Positions 45,060-56,264 of a DNA stretch of 64,000 nt are shown here, piece by piece (positions within the stretch are counted from its first letter, which is position 1; each line of letters opens with the position of its first letter). Below the pieces are notes generated by a model. The model was not told where the DNA came from, did not search any database, and worked only from the letters and a program-made list of their open reading frames with translations. The position numbers and the translations under genes are program-made. Source of the stretch: Valencia hispanica (taxonomy: Eukaryota; Chordata; Actinopteri; Cyprinodontiformes; Valenciidae); assembly GCA_963556495.2 (NCBI GenBank), contig OY747702.1, forward strand, positions 38,664,180 through 38,728,179. The letters are read 5' to 3'.

Positions 45060-45703
45060 TTGTGTGTGTGTGGACAGGTATAAGGTTAGGTGGGATATAA
45101 ACTGTAAAACCTTAGTCGTGTTAGTGTAGAACCAACCTTAGTATGCAGTAAATGAGTAAATACAGTGTAAACAAAGCTCAATTAATACACGCTTTACATA
45201 ATTCAGGTAATGTACTTTAAGAACTCTCCAGTTCATAAACCTTTAGGATAAATAAGTAAAACAATTAACTAATTGTCAAAAACATTAGTTACATAGATTT
45301 GGAAAAGAAAAAAACCTGTTAGCATTGCTAAATTAATAGCACTAGTGATCTTTATTCAAAGTAATCAGACAGCAAACGAGCAGAGAAAGAAGACGAAGAG
45401 AAAAGGTTATAAGATTGATGATCGAACCTTTAATAGCTGCATCAAGGATTACTTACCTATGTTTTTCAGGCACCTGCTCTGCTGCTACAACATGTGGGAC
45501 CCCAGCGCTGAGCTTCTAGAAATCCAGATACCAGCAGTGAGGGACAGCAGGAGATGTAGTGCCCCATAGACAAGAGCACTACAAGTAAACTCGGTGTCAG
45601 GAGTCTCATAGCTGCCCTGGGGCACACTGACAGAAGCGAGGCTGCTGAACGCTGGCAACTCTCAGGTTAAAGGACAAACTCCTAACTTCTGAGCTATGGT
45701 CAC

Positions 45704-45734
<31 letters not shown>

Positions 45735-45859
45735 CCCCATGTACGTAAGTATATGTACAAGGGGTGATTTGCTCTATTATCCCAGTTTTAGTAAGCCTTC
45801 ATCATGCCCACAAACCCAAACTCTCATGCAATTTTGCAAGAGTAAAAATTTGTTCCACC
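45060..45859. other. Non-coding, with a degenerate repeat and a TA tract
   Basis: The part 45560-45705 (GCAACTCTCAGGTTAAAGGA, CTAACTTCTGAGCTATGG) resembles the end of a dispersed fish repeat often found next to tRNA-like or LINE tails, but is too diverged to classify. The frame 45345-45569 has no domain. Confidence 0.4.
45707..45734. repeat. (TA)n microsatellite
   Basis: About 14 TA units. Confidence 0.95.
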
Positions 45860-46110
45860 GCTCCAAGGCTATTTAGAAAGCCAAACTACCCCTCCTGAAT
45901 ACCACGTTCAAAATCGGTTGGAGCCTCTTTTCCATCACTCAGGATTAAGCGTTACCAGGAAGGCTGAAGAGTGTGATCCCTTGATAGTTTGAACCCACTA
46001 TCTGCTCCCCTTTCTTAAAGTTTGGGACCACCATCCCAGTCAGCCACTCCACAGATGTTTTTCCAGTCCTTCACACAACACTAAAAAAACGTATCAACCA
46101 TGAAAGCCTA
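45860..46110 (-). repeat. LINE RT fragment, antisense, third family
   Basis: Read on the minus strand, the block corresponds to the region just before and at the start of the RT: CTTTAAGAAAGGGGAGCAG (the FKKG..Q part) and ACTATCAAGGGATCACAC (YQGIT), with GGATGGTGGTCCCAAAC upstream (the MVVPN part). This matches the same LINE family as 41908-43308, in the RT segment where that copy is degraded. It has frameshifts and a high level of change. Confidence 0.65.
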
Positions 46111-47239
46111 ACAATGTAGAGTCTTCACCAGATTTTGTGTTTCCCAGTAAAAACAACTCTTGTCAAAACAACCATTGTATTATGTTTGATTTCAATGTCC
46201 ATGTTCCTTAACATGTATAAATAAAAAAACTGTGAAATCTGTGACAAAATAAGTGAGAACTCCGTTTTTAAATTGGACCAGCTTCTAAAAATGTTGGTAA
46301 AAATATTAGTCAATAAAAGTGCAATAGACTTCCTGGAAAGTGTAATTTATTGATGCCACTTTTCTGTTTTTGCTGCCAGCATGCTAGATATTAAAATCCA
46401 ATTGTTTTTACGTGGACACAAGGTGAAGAAGATATCCCACCATTAGAGATGAAGATGTGCCCCAGTCTAAGTGTAATTGTTTGATTTTATTTCTTTTCAT
46501 CATTGACCAACCAGATTAGCTCCTTCAGGCAAAACCTCTGAGTAAACCTTGCTCAGCTCTAAAGGTGTGTGTATGTATGAGCTCTGTTAGCGAGCGGGTT
46601 ATCGTCAAATTGTGTAGGCAGGAACTGTGTGGGTTGCGGGGCAGCATCTCATTGGCTGTTAGCAAGTAGGTTTTTCTGAGTGGCGGCTCTCTAATGAGAG
46701 CCCCTGGGAACTGGTCTACAGACCTGTCTCTATCATGGCTGCAGGCAGATAGGCCTTCATCTCCCATCATGCCCCCTCACACCTCAACCAGCTGTGGCTC
46801 AGGCTGCATTTAAGACATCTGGGAGGGGTAATAAAAGCCATCTTACTCTCTATGAAACACCTTTTAACTATTGCTCAGAATATTCTAACTGCTTTAATGT
46901 GGCTTTGCTTAGCTTCACAAAAAGTAATGAAACGGGAAATGTTTCTAGAGAAGACAGAAATTGAGGCTCATTTACGTAAAAAGCTGGAGTTGTTTAATTT
47001 AAGTGAAACTGCAAATGTAAAAAGGTCTGTTTAGATTGATGGAAGTGTGTTTGAGACACACCTACCTACAGTAGAAGCTACAACAAAAATTAATATTGTT
47101 ACAATGTTTTTTGCAACAGTTGAGAGCAGTCCTGTTCCCTGGATCATTTAACTTAGCAAAGCTTTTCTCTACCCTGTGTGCCAGAATATCAACTTCTGCT
47201 ATCCATCAGGGTGACTGAAAGTTGTGGATTTGATTCCAG
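46111..47239. other. Unique non-coding sequence
   Basis: No gene. The frames 46525-46770 (minus) and 46852-47034 (plus) have no domain. Confidence 0.5.
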
Positions 47240-47540
47240 TTTCCGCTTGCCACACGTTGCCGACCTATCTGTGTAAAGCCCCCGGTCGGTCTCCTGCCAC
47301 TCTTAGACACTGTGCAAATGACCTGGCCCCAGTGTTTTTGGGCATTTTCAACTCGTCACTGGAGGCGTGTCATGTGTCTTGCCTGCTTCAAGACCTCCAG
47401 CATAGTCCCTGTCTTCAAGAAGCCAATGATCAGTGGACTCAATGACTACAGACCTGTGGCTCTGACATCTGTGGTCATGAAGTCATTTGAGCACCTGGTT
47501 CTCTCCTACCTCAAGACCCTCACAGTCCTGGGAATGTGAG
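47240..47540 (+). pseudogene. Small RT fragment of another Rex1-like LINE
   Basis: Two overlapping frames give [18 protein letters not shown], then [34 protein letters not shown] and VLSYLKTL. This is the RT start (the [10 protein letters not shown] box) of a Rex1-like family different from the three larger copies, whose equivalent reads [13 protein letters not shown]. The fragment is cut on both sides and immediately precedes copy 3. Confidence 0.8.
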
Positions 47541-47589
47541 TGTTACAGAAACATCTCAAGATTATGTCACGTAATTGATTAGGAAATCA

Positions 47590-49850
47590 TTAGTAAAGGT
47601 ATCATACATGTCCAAACAGAAACCTCCACTGGGACAATCAGATCACAATCTTGTTTCTCTCTGTTCAGAATATAAACCACTTGTTCAGAGGCAACCTGTT
47701 ACAAAGAAAACTGTGAGAAAATGGTCACAGAAAGCTGAAGTAGCCCTGCAGGGTTGTTCTGCAACCACAGACTGGATGACTCTTTGCCAAGCACATGGAG
47801 AGGACATCAATGCCATGACTGAGTGTGTGACTGACTATATAAACTTCTGTGTGGACAACATAATCCCCATCAGAACAGTGAGATGCTTCCCTAATAACAA
47901 ACCCTGGATCACCAGTGACCTGAAGGAACTGCTAATCAAGAAAAAAGAGCCTTCAGAGAGGGAGACAGGGAATTACTGAGGAGGATACAGAAGCCACTTA
48001 AGATCAGGATCAGAGACAGCAAGGAAGTATACAGGAAGAAGCTGGAGAACAAACTACAGAGGAACAATATCCGAGATCTCTGGTCAGGAATGAGAAAGAT
48101 CACAGGCTTTAAGGACAGAAAGGATTGGATAGATGGAAGTCTGGACAGAGCCAATGAACTCAACACATTATTCAACAGGTTCAGTTCAGGAACTAGCTCA
48201 GCATCCCCCTCTCCTGTTCCCAGCCAAACAGACATCCCACTCTCCTCTGATCAACAGCATTCCTGTTACACCTCAGTTTTTTATCCTTCACCTCAGCCAT
48301 GGACTCTTCTGATTCCACAAGTTTAACTTCAACCAAGTCAGGGAATGCTGCTGCCCCCTTGGCCTCCCCCTCCCACTTGTCTGTCTCCAAAAGTCAGGTG
48401 AAGAGGCAGCTGGAGAAACTGAACCAGAACAAGGCTGCAGGTCCAGATGGTGTCAGCACCAGAGTCCTGAAGGCCTGTGCAGAGCAGCTCTGTGGGATTC
48501 TGCAGCACCTCTTCAACCTTAGCCTAACTCAGGAGAAGGTTCCAGTGTTGTGGAAGACATCATGCCCTGTTCCAGTACCAAAAAGAACTCACCCATCAGT
48601 CATCAATGACTATAGACCTGTTGCCCTGACATCCCACATCATGAAGGTCCTGGAGAGAGTCCTGTTGCCACCCCTGAGTAAGCAAACAAGAACGTATCAG
48701 GACCCACTGCAGTTTGCTTGTCGCTGTGGAGTTGGAGTTGAAGATGCCATCACCTGCTTCAATCAACCCACTGTCATCTGGACAAAGCAGGCAGCACTGT
48801 GATGATCATGTTCTTTGATTTCTCCAGTGCATTTAACACAATTCAGCCTGATTTGCTTTGTCAGAAACTCCTGAAGACACCGGTGGAGCCCTCAACAATC
48901 GCCTGGATCAATGACTACCTGACCAACAGACCAAAATTTGTGAGACTGAAGAATTGTGTGTCAAACCAGGAGGTCAGCAGCACAGGGGCACCACAGGGGA
49001 CTGTACTCTCACCATTCTTTTTCACTCTGTACACCTCAGACTTCCAGTACAAATCAGAGACCTGTCATCTGCAGAAATACTCAGATGACTCTGCAATTGT
49101 CGGGTGTATCAGAGATGGACAAGAAGCTGAATACAGAGAGCTGGTGGACCGCTTTGTGACATGGTGTGGAAACAATCGTCTCAACTTTAATTTGAACAAA
49201 ACAAAGGAGATGATTGTAGATTTCAGAAGAAACAGGGAAAAGTCAAACACTGTTTCCATCATGGGAGAAGAAGTTGAGGTGGTTGAGGAGTATAAATACC
49301 TCGGAGTTCACCTTGACAACAGACTGGACTGGAGACAAAACAGTGAAGCCGTCTACAAGAAGGGACAGAGCAGACTTACTTCTTGAGGAAGCTTAGGTCC
49401 TTCAAGGTTTGCAGCAAGATGCTGGAGATCTTCTACAAGTCTGTTGTGGAGCGTGTGATCTCTTCAGCCGTCATCTGTTGGGGTAGCAGCATCAGAGCCA
49501 GGGATTTAAAAAGGCTAAACAACCTGATAAAGAAGGCTGGTTCTGTTCTTGGGACAACTGTGGAACATCTGGAGATGATAGTGCAAAGAAGGATTCTTCA
49601 TAAAATTAAAAAAGATTATGGACAACCCTGAGCATCCTCTTCATGAGACTGTCATACAACAACAGAGGGTCTTCAGTCAGAGGCTTCTTCAGTTTCGCTG
49701 CAAAACAGATTGCTACAGGAAATCCTTCCTGCCCACAGCCATCATCATCTACAACAACTTCTTAAAGAACCTTGAATAGCATGAGGTACAACAACATTTA
49801 ATTTCCCTCTGGGGTCAATAAAGTATTTTTGAATTGAATTTGAATTTTGA
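47590..49850 (+). mobile_element. Rex1/CR1-type LINE, copy 3, 5'-truncated
   Basis: Plus-strand copy of the family of copies 1 and 2, starting inside the endonuclease at about 47590 (before YMSKQKPPLGQSDHNL) and ending at about 49850 with GGGGTCAATAAAGTATTTTT and TTGAATTGAATTTGAA. The 5' truncation is the usual outcome of incomplete reverse transcription. It has neither the 355-bp nor the 150-bp internal deletion of the other copies within the part present, so it is the best guide to the intact arrangement. Confidence 0.88.
47596..49779 (+). pseudogene. Rex1-type endonuclease end and RT, copy 3
   Basis: The frame 47575-47979 contains GQSDHNLVSLCSEYKP and KTVRKWSQKAEVAL. A frameshift near 47945 moves the linker to another frame (RKLENKLQRNNIRD-type text at 48030-48080), then 48090-48326. 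The frame 48299-48802 has KLNQNKAAGPDGVSTRVLK and [11 protein letters not shown]; 48799-49386 has FFDFSSAFNTIQPD, GAPQGTVLSPF and KYSDDSAIVG (YSDD at 49078-49089); 49383-49631 holds SSAVICWGSSIRARDLKR. The last piece runs to TAG at about 49779 (SFLPTAIIIYNN). Four or more frameshifts inactivate it, but catalytic Asp residues remain. Confidence 0.87.
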
Positions 49851-50589
49851 TTCTGGGGAATGTGGCATAATTATTTGAGTCAGGGAAGAGCCTTTTCACC
49901 TACTCTGGTCTAACTGCATGACTCCCCAGCTGTGAGGAGTGTTATGGTTAACCTTCCAATGAAGACATAACATTAGGAGACTGAAGGCAGAGGCTGCTTG
50001 CAGAGAGGGCATACATTATTTGTTAAAATTGTTTTATTGTCTCTGTCATCACATCGTAACCCCTTAGTTAATGTCAGTGCATAATTTCAAGGGATGTATA
50101 AACATTCTGATGTTATACTTACACAGAACTGTGCGAGTGAAGAACTTATAGGAAAATGGCAAAATAAAGAGTTTTTCTTTTAAGAGAATCAAGTGACCTT
50201 CCTCTTGAGATACACAGTGCCACATTTTCCCACAGACAAAGAGCAGTTTCTGGTTGATGATTAAACTGCTACACACACACACAGACAACACTGTCATGCT
50301 GTCAAAGCATCTTGACATGCCAACTCTTAACAATTATATTTGCCAAAGATCTCTGGTGCACAGCGGAACACACTGTCAATTTGTCAGTTTCAGACGATGA
50401 CTCAAGTCACCTCCGAGATCTGTCAGTCAACCTGAAGGGTATACTGTCTCTGTGTGAGTAAGTATATATATATATATATAATGTATATTTCAGTTCAGTT
50501 ATAACACTGAAATCTAATTAGCATTTTTGGGCATCCCTGTTGGTTCTGCTCTAAGTTTTCCTGACTGAATGCTTTTAACACTGCAAAAC
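49851..50589. other. Unique non-coding sequence
   Basis: No gene. It contains a short (TA)n tract at 50463-50481. Confidence 0.5.
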
Positions 50590-51059
50590 ATACTCACAGG
50601 TCCATCTGTTTTCTTTTTACACTCCACTTAAAGTCAATTCCTCCACCACTGTAACTCCAGCCTCAGTCCATTCCTTGTGAAGGTCCCCAACACTTTTGAA
50701 TGGCTTTTTCCTGGTGATCCTCTCCAGGCTGCTGTCATCCCTGCTGCTTTTGCACCTTTTTCTTCCCCATGTTTCCCTTCCACATAACTTTATATTAATG
50801 TGCTTTGATAACAGCACTTTGGGAACATCCAACTTATTTTACAAGTACCTTTTGAGGCTTTTCCTCCTTATGGAGGGTGTCAATAATGGGTTTTTTATAA
50901 GCTGTCAGCATTATTCATTACAATTATGACAAATAAAGGCTTGAAATATCTTGCTTTGCAGGTAATGAGTCTATATTATATATTAGTTCCACCTTTTAAG
51001 TTGAATTATTAAAAGAAATGAACTTTTGCACGATATTCTCATTTTTCGAGTTTCACCTG
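50590..51059 (-). mobile_element. Tc1-type element, family 2, 5' fragment
   Basis: The minus-strand start CAGGTGAAACTCGAAAAATG (ending 51059) lies next to TA (51060-51061). This is the terminal repeat of a common fish Tc1 family, distinct from family 1. It continues with TCGTGCAAAAGTTCATTTC and a transposase N-terminus, then stops at about 50590. Confidence 0.8.
50617..50832 (-). pseudogene. Tc1 family 2 transposase N-terminal remnant
   Basis: The frame gives VPKVLLSKHINIKLCGRE, then GRKRCKSSRDDSSLERI and HKEWTEAGVTV, corresponding to the second half of the DNA-binding region and linker. The start Met seen here is not the native start; upstream helix-turn-helix text (50833-50900) is out of frame. 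No catalytic residue is included. Confidence 0.75.
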
Positions 51060-51164
51060 TAGATCTAATACCAAAGGCAGTTTTTCAGGTTTATCTTCGT
51101 GGAGTAATTGCATTGAATTTCCACAAAAGAATGCTACAAAACATACCAGTAAAATGCTCTTAGA

Positions 51165-51347
51165 TATGCTGGTGCATCTTAATAAATTAGAATATTATTA
51201 CAAAGTTCATTTCTTTGTGGAACTCTAGCGAAAAACATTATATAGTTTAAATCCAAACAGACTGATGTTTATGAGCCTATTCTAATGTGAAATTACAGCT
51301 AAGATTAAGACTAGAATATTACATCAGAACAATAAAAAACATTTTAA
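51165..51347 (+). repeat. Tc1-type terminal repeat fragment, family 3
   Basis: GGTGCATCTTAATAAATTAG, then TTACAAAGTTCATTTC, and a later GACTAGAATATTACATCAGA-type run follow the order of the terminal repeat of another fish Tc1 family (GGTGCATCTCAATAAATTAG type). No coding part is attached. Confidence 0.6.
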
Positions 51348-53597
51348 ATAATGAAATAAGTTAAAGGAAAAGTGTGAATATTACCTGTTTAAAGATAGTT
51401 AAAAAGTTACTTTTAGTCTGACTAACTGGGCTGATCAGAACGCACATTCTGATTTACTGGGACGTACCTGTATTTGTCCTGTCATTAGGTTGGAAACTAT
51501 GCCTTAACACATAATTTTCCATCAAAATCAACATCCTACTGAAGAAAATGTATCCATCCTCTTTTTGCAAAACTTGTAAGCTTTTATTTTGTTATAATCT
51601 TAAAATAGAAATAAAATTGTGGTTCTTAAAAAAATCCCTACAGTGCATATTTATCAGAAATTATAAGTTGTGGCTCCAAACATTTAGCTGGACTGATGGC
51701 AAAACAGCCTCTTAGGATTGTAAAGGTTGCCTGTTCTAAACTGACATTATTACCATGATCTGAAAGAGAAAGTTGAAATGCATTTAAAGGCTCAATTCGT
51801 GTTAATGTAAAGCTGAAAAAACCTGGTTTCTTTAAAAAGAAAAAAAACTGTTTAAAACTGATCAAAGATAACCTTTGGGATCTGCATCTCAAAGTACATA
51901 AAACATGTCTTAAGAGCTCTTGGTTTTTATTGATGAGTAATCGGGGTCATGGCATGGGTCAGTGGCTATTCATCTATAATGCATTCAGATGGAACTGAGC
52001 ATAAATAACATTATGTCCAAATTGCTTCAAAAGAGAGCAACGACAAAAAAACATTTAGTTTTCTTGTTTTCTGTATCCTTTTTGCTTTTCAATGTTTTTT
52101 CACATGAAATGTGTTTTTAACCACTCACTACTTCTTTAGTTTTCTCTACAGATAGTCCTCCTCAGTTTGATGCATTAGCCTACGTTTGATGAGATGCAGT
52201 ACATTAACTAATTCTAACAAAATATGGCGGAGCTTGGTTTGCACACAATAACAAATGAATGTTTCAGAAAATTGTCACGTTTGTTTTTCCTTTAAAGGGG
52301 TCTACTCAAAGATTTTTTAAGTGATGTTTCAAGTTTTGCAATAGTGAAGAGAATAGATTTTTATAATGTTGGTTTCAGATGATGGCAAAACTCAAATGGG
52401 CACGGCTTTATTATGCTTATTGATTGATTGATTGATTTATGTCATAGCACCAATAAACTTTTAGATCTGTAGGAATACTACTTGGCACAATAAACTCAAT
52501 CTGGAAGGAAGTTTTGCTGACATTCATTTCTTATATAAATGTTTTTCATCATTACTTTGTTTTTCATCATTTCAGGTAGCTTTTCACTCACATGAAGACC
52601 TTTTTCTTTGATCAATTTCATATTTGTTCAGTCTTTCCAGAACATTTGGGAATATAATTAGTTAATATAAACAGCCAAACAGACCAGAGCAGTGATTGCA
52701 GCCTTCATGAATAATTAGAAATATTAATTAATGGTAATCAGGCCTCTGTTGGTGGTTGACCCTGCTTTCACTATGGTAACCACAGCTCACAAACACAACA
52801 ACAGCGGATGCTAAGTAGCTCTGAGTGTGTGTTTTATTTCATCCGAGACAAGAGAAGCTTCTGTAGCTGGCAGCACATTAGTGTCTCTGCATTAATGAGA
52901 TAGGATGATGACACACACATATACAGTTAAAGTCTCACCAAATACTCAGGGGAGCTGGATTTATGGTATCTGTGTGCTGTGGATGTGTGTTAAAGGCGGG
53001 GACACACGATTAATGGACAATACTTTTTAAAGGGCGCCATGGTAACAGATGTTCTGCGGAGTGTTTTTCAGTTTACATCATGCCAGCATCTTGCACACTT
53101 TAAACTCACCCTTTTTCTGATGGAAGTGCAGAGAAGTGATTTAAAAACACCCTCAAGCTCTGTCTTTGTGGTCTTTTTCCCACGCCAGTAAGAAGAATAA
53201 GCCACTCCATCAAACTACTGCCCTAATAACTTTTACAGGCAATCAAATCACTTTACTGTTTTAGACAAAATAAATGTTTATGTTTTTACCATCTTTTGTA
53301 AGTTATTCTGACAAGCCTGAAACAACATAGCATAATCATTGAAGCATCAGTAATTTTAATAAAGCACAATTTTACATTCAGACCCACTTGTGTCCCATGG
53401 TGTTATCCTGCATTAGCATCAACTGTGCATAAGATCTTGTGCATAGAAGCATACATAAGGAGGACAGATAAACTAGCCTGCAAGTTGAAACATGTTAGGT
53501 ACTTTTTAATTCAAAATGACAACACAGAAATGAGAAGAGGAAAAACAGGATATAATTTCTAAAAAATTGCTGACAAAAATTGTAAATATTATTTTAG
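51348..53597. other. Unique non-coding sequence
   Basis: No gene. The part 52680-53160 has higher complexity (GGTAATCAGGCCTC, GGTAACCACAGCTCAC) and no repeat hallmark, and could be conserved non-coding sequence. Four copies of ATTG lie at about 52420-52436. Confidence 0.5.
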
Positions 53598-53666
53598 ACT
53601 TATGGCTATTACTGTCCTGTTAGATTTCAGCCCTGCATTCAATACAGTTGATGACAATATTCATTC
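53598..53666 (+). repeat. Tiny LINE RT fragment
   Basis: Reads LMAITVLLDFSPAFNTVDDN, the RT block LLD.SAAFDTVDHN of CR1/L2-type elements, with three substitutions. Nothing on either side extends the match. Confidence 0.55.
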
Positions 53667-54440
53667 AGTCACAAACTAACAAAAAAACAAAGAAAATCGA
53701 TAAACCTTTAACCACCCGGAGTGGAATATAAAATGCCAATGCTGTAGAAAGTTGTTCCACAAACAATTAGGTTGCTGCTGTTTAGGTTGAGAAATAAAAT
53801 GTTTGACTCTAAACAATAACAATTTAGTTCTGACTCTCCATGTAATGCTACATTTATGACGCAATCAGTGTACAGACCAAAACAAAACAGAAACCCCACG
53901 CTAAATTTTGACAAATCAGGACTTTTTAATCAATAATAAATCTATCTGGAATGTATCAAAATTTTCTGTAAAATTTAACATGATTAAAAATATAAAACCT
54001 ATTTTATTTTTCAAAGCTATCATTCTGATGGTTTAGTGGGCCGTATGTGCATTGGTTAACTATACATCTAAACCTTTTGGTGTATTAAGTAGGGAATACA
54101 GTTCAACTTTGTGGTGAACATCCACTTTTCCTAAGCATTTGTTTGACCAAGGACTCCTATTATACTGTAGGTAAAAGAAAAAAAAAATGTATGCATTCTT
54201 TACCCACTGAACTCCTTTTTTGACACAATAGGCTATTGAAATGCAATTCGGATATGTCTAAATGCATGACAGTCCAGATTTTATTTAAAGTTAGCTAAAC
54301 ATTTTATTAATAGTCAATGAAAAAAAACATTTCTGTCAGTTTTTCTTTTTTAACTGGAAGACTTGAAGTGGAAGTGGAAATTCTTACAGACAATTTAAAC
54401 TGGAGGTCTTAATCTGTTGCCCCAGTTACAGTTGAGTCAA
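53667..54440. other. Unique AT-rich sequence
   Basis: No gene or clear repeat. Confidence 0.5.
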
Positions 54441-54905
54441 GAGTCCCAAGACTTGAGACTGGGGCGGAGGTTCGCTTTGCATCAACAACATACAACCAGA
54501 GCTACAATAGAATGGTTTAGATGAAAATGAATTCATAGGATAAAATGGCCCAGTCAAAGTCCAGACCTAAATACAACCGAGAATCCGTGGCCAGACTTGC
54601 AATGGATTTTCTCAGATGTTTTCCATCCAGTCTGTTTAATCTAATTATCAGGGGAATTGTCTACTCCAGAAATCTTTTAGCTGTAAGTGAAGTAAAAGGT
54701 GGTGCTACAACTACTGTCAGGGCACAACTAGGTGAATACAAATAAGCATCACACTTTTCTAACTTTGATTTATTGAACTTTTTGAATGCCATGTATCACT
54801 GTTCTTTCACTTCTCAATTATGCGCTGCTTTGTATTGGTCTTAAATGTAAAATTCTAATTAAATGCATTAAAGTTTTTACTTGTAATATGACAAAATGGG
54901 GAAAT
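54441..54905 (+). pseudogene. Tc1-type transposase C-terminus and 3' end, family 4
   Basis: The start AAGACTTGAGACTGGGGCGG leads into a coding trace with KWPSQSPDLNTTENPW, which carries the catalytic Glu (GAG at 54579-54581) in the PDLN..EN context. It ends near the AAGGTGGTGCTACAAC-type codons before the stop (about 54700). The 3' sequence follows (GAATACAAATAAGCATCACA, CACTTCTCAATTATGCGCTG, TAATATGACAAAATGGGGAA). The catalytic domain upstream is deleted down to a residual part. A related internal fragment with the two Asp regions lies at 60700-61330. Confidence 0.85.
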
Positions 54906-56054
54906 GTTCTGGGGGCATTGTGTTTATGGGAGCTCTATAAATAGATTTTATGTAGTAAGGAAAGTGTGATCAAATGTTGTTTATGGTGAAATCCGGGCAC
55001 CTACATTGGGGACATATTTTTTCTATTGGTTGTTGTATACAGAATATTTTCTCTGTACTTACAATGTGAAGGGATTTTTTTATCAAAGCTCTAATTATTT
55101 TCACCTTTTCTTACTATAAAATTCATAAATATTTCCCCAGAAATAGTTAGCTCATACTTATGTGGTTAAAAAGGAAGAAAGGTGAAATAAAAGTAGACCA
55201 ATACGTGCCTAATTCAAAAACCACGCACCAGAGAAAAGCACCCAGGCGACTGACCCACAGAAATGTCCAGCCATTGTACTTTCAGTCCTGTTTCTCTCTT
55301 CATCTCCTCCTTTATTCCTCATCTTTTTTTGTGCAGCAGGTCGTCCAGCTAACGGGTTAATTAGCTGAGGGACGTACTCTGAAGAGGAAATGTCACAGTG
55401 GGTGGCAGTGGTTTGACTTCTTGCACGGAAGGTTAAAGGTCGACGGTGGGTTTACTGAACCTCTTCTTCTGTTTTTTTTTTTAAATGTCACCGAGGAGCC
55501 ATTAGCTCTGCTGAAAAAACCTTCAAGTGGTGAACTGAAGGAGAGGTGTACTTGCCATAGCTGATGGACCTCACGGACCAATGAGATGCTTCACTGAGGG
55601 TCAAGTGATGCAAATCATACCAGGTTCATGGAAACATAATTCCTCCCCTCCAGGTTCAGCAGTTGTTGAAGGTCACTGAGTCATATAAGGAATACAGAAA
55701 AAAGCAGCATCTTCTTAATGAACAAGCTGCTGTTCAAACAAGCTTTTAGGCAATAGCACATACTGACAATAATTTTCTCATAGTTTATAGAATCCTAAAC
55801 AACTGCTACTCTTTGAATACTCATTGGTTCCAACATTGGGTCATTGGGTGCTCTAAAACAGTTTGTTTGGAATTGCTTGATAATTTAAATGAATGTGAAT
55901 GTGGCTTTTAGAAATACAACAAATTTAAACTAATGGAAGTTTTCAAGATTTACAAAACAGTCAGTAGAGTTCGCTTGTAGCTGAAATAACTCAGAAACGG
56001 AGAAGTAGTTGATTCTGTGTGACTTTATCTGTCTTCCATATAATTAGTCATGCG
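54906..56054. other. Unique non-coding sequence
   Basis: No gene. The part 55200-55640 is more GC-rich and without repeat hallmarks. The frames 55160-55360 and 55393-55581 lie on opposite strands and have no domain. Confidence 0.5.
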
Positions 56055-56264
56055 TTTTGGCCCACTCTTTTTTTATAAAACATTGCTTCATTCAGGTCAA
56101 GCTTCAGCTGTCAGATAGATGCCCTCACATTTGACTGTAGAGTTCTTTGGTATACAGTGGAGATCCTGCTCAACTCACATGCTCTGCAGGATGCCAAGGT
56201 TCTGTGTGTGCAAAAGAAGCCCAAATTATCACACCTTCACTACCATGTTTCGCTTCGGAGCTGC
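56055..56264 (+). repeat. Fish DNA-transposon-type repeat fragment
   Basis: CTTCAGCTGTCAGATAGATG, TGACTGTAGAGTTCTTTGG, CAAAAGAAGCCCAAATTATC and CACTACCATGTTTC follow the order of a widespread fish repeat (the AAGCCCAAATCATCACCCCT type). It is fused at about 56264 to hAT copy 2, replacing that copy's left end. Confidence 0.55.

Noticed and set aside
45345..45569. ORF of 74 codons with basic N-terminal half
   Set aside because: No recognisable domain, and it runs into a degenerate repeat; not supported as a gene.
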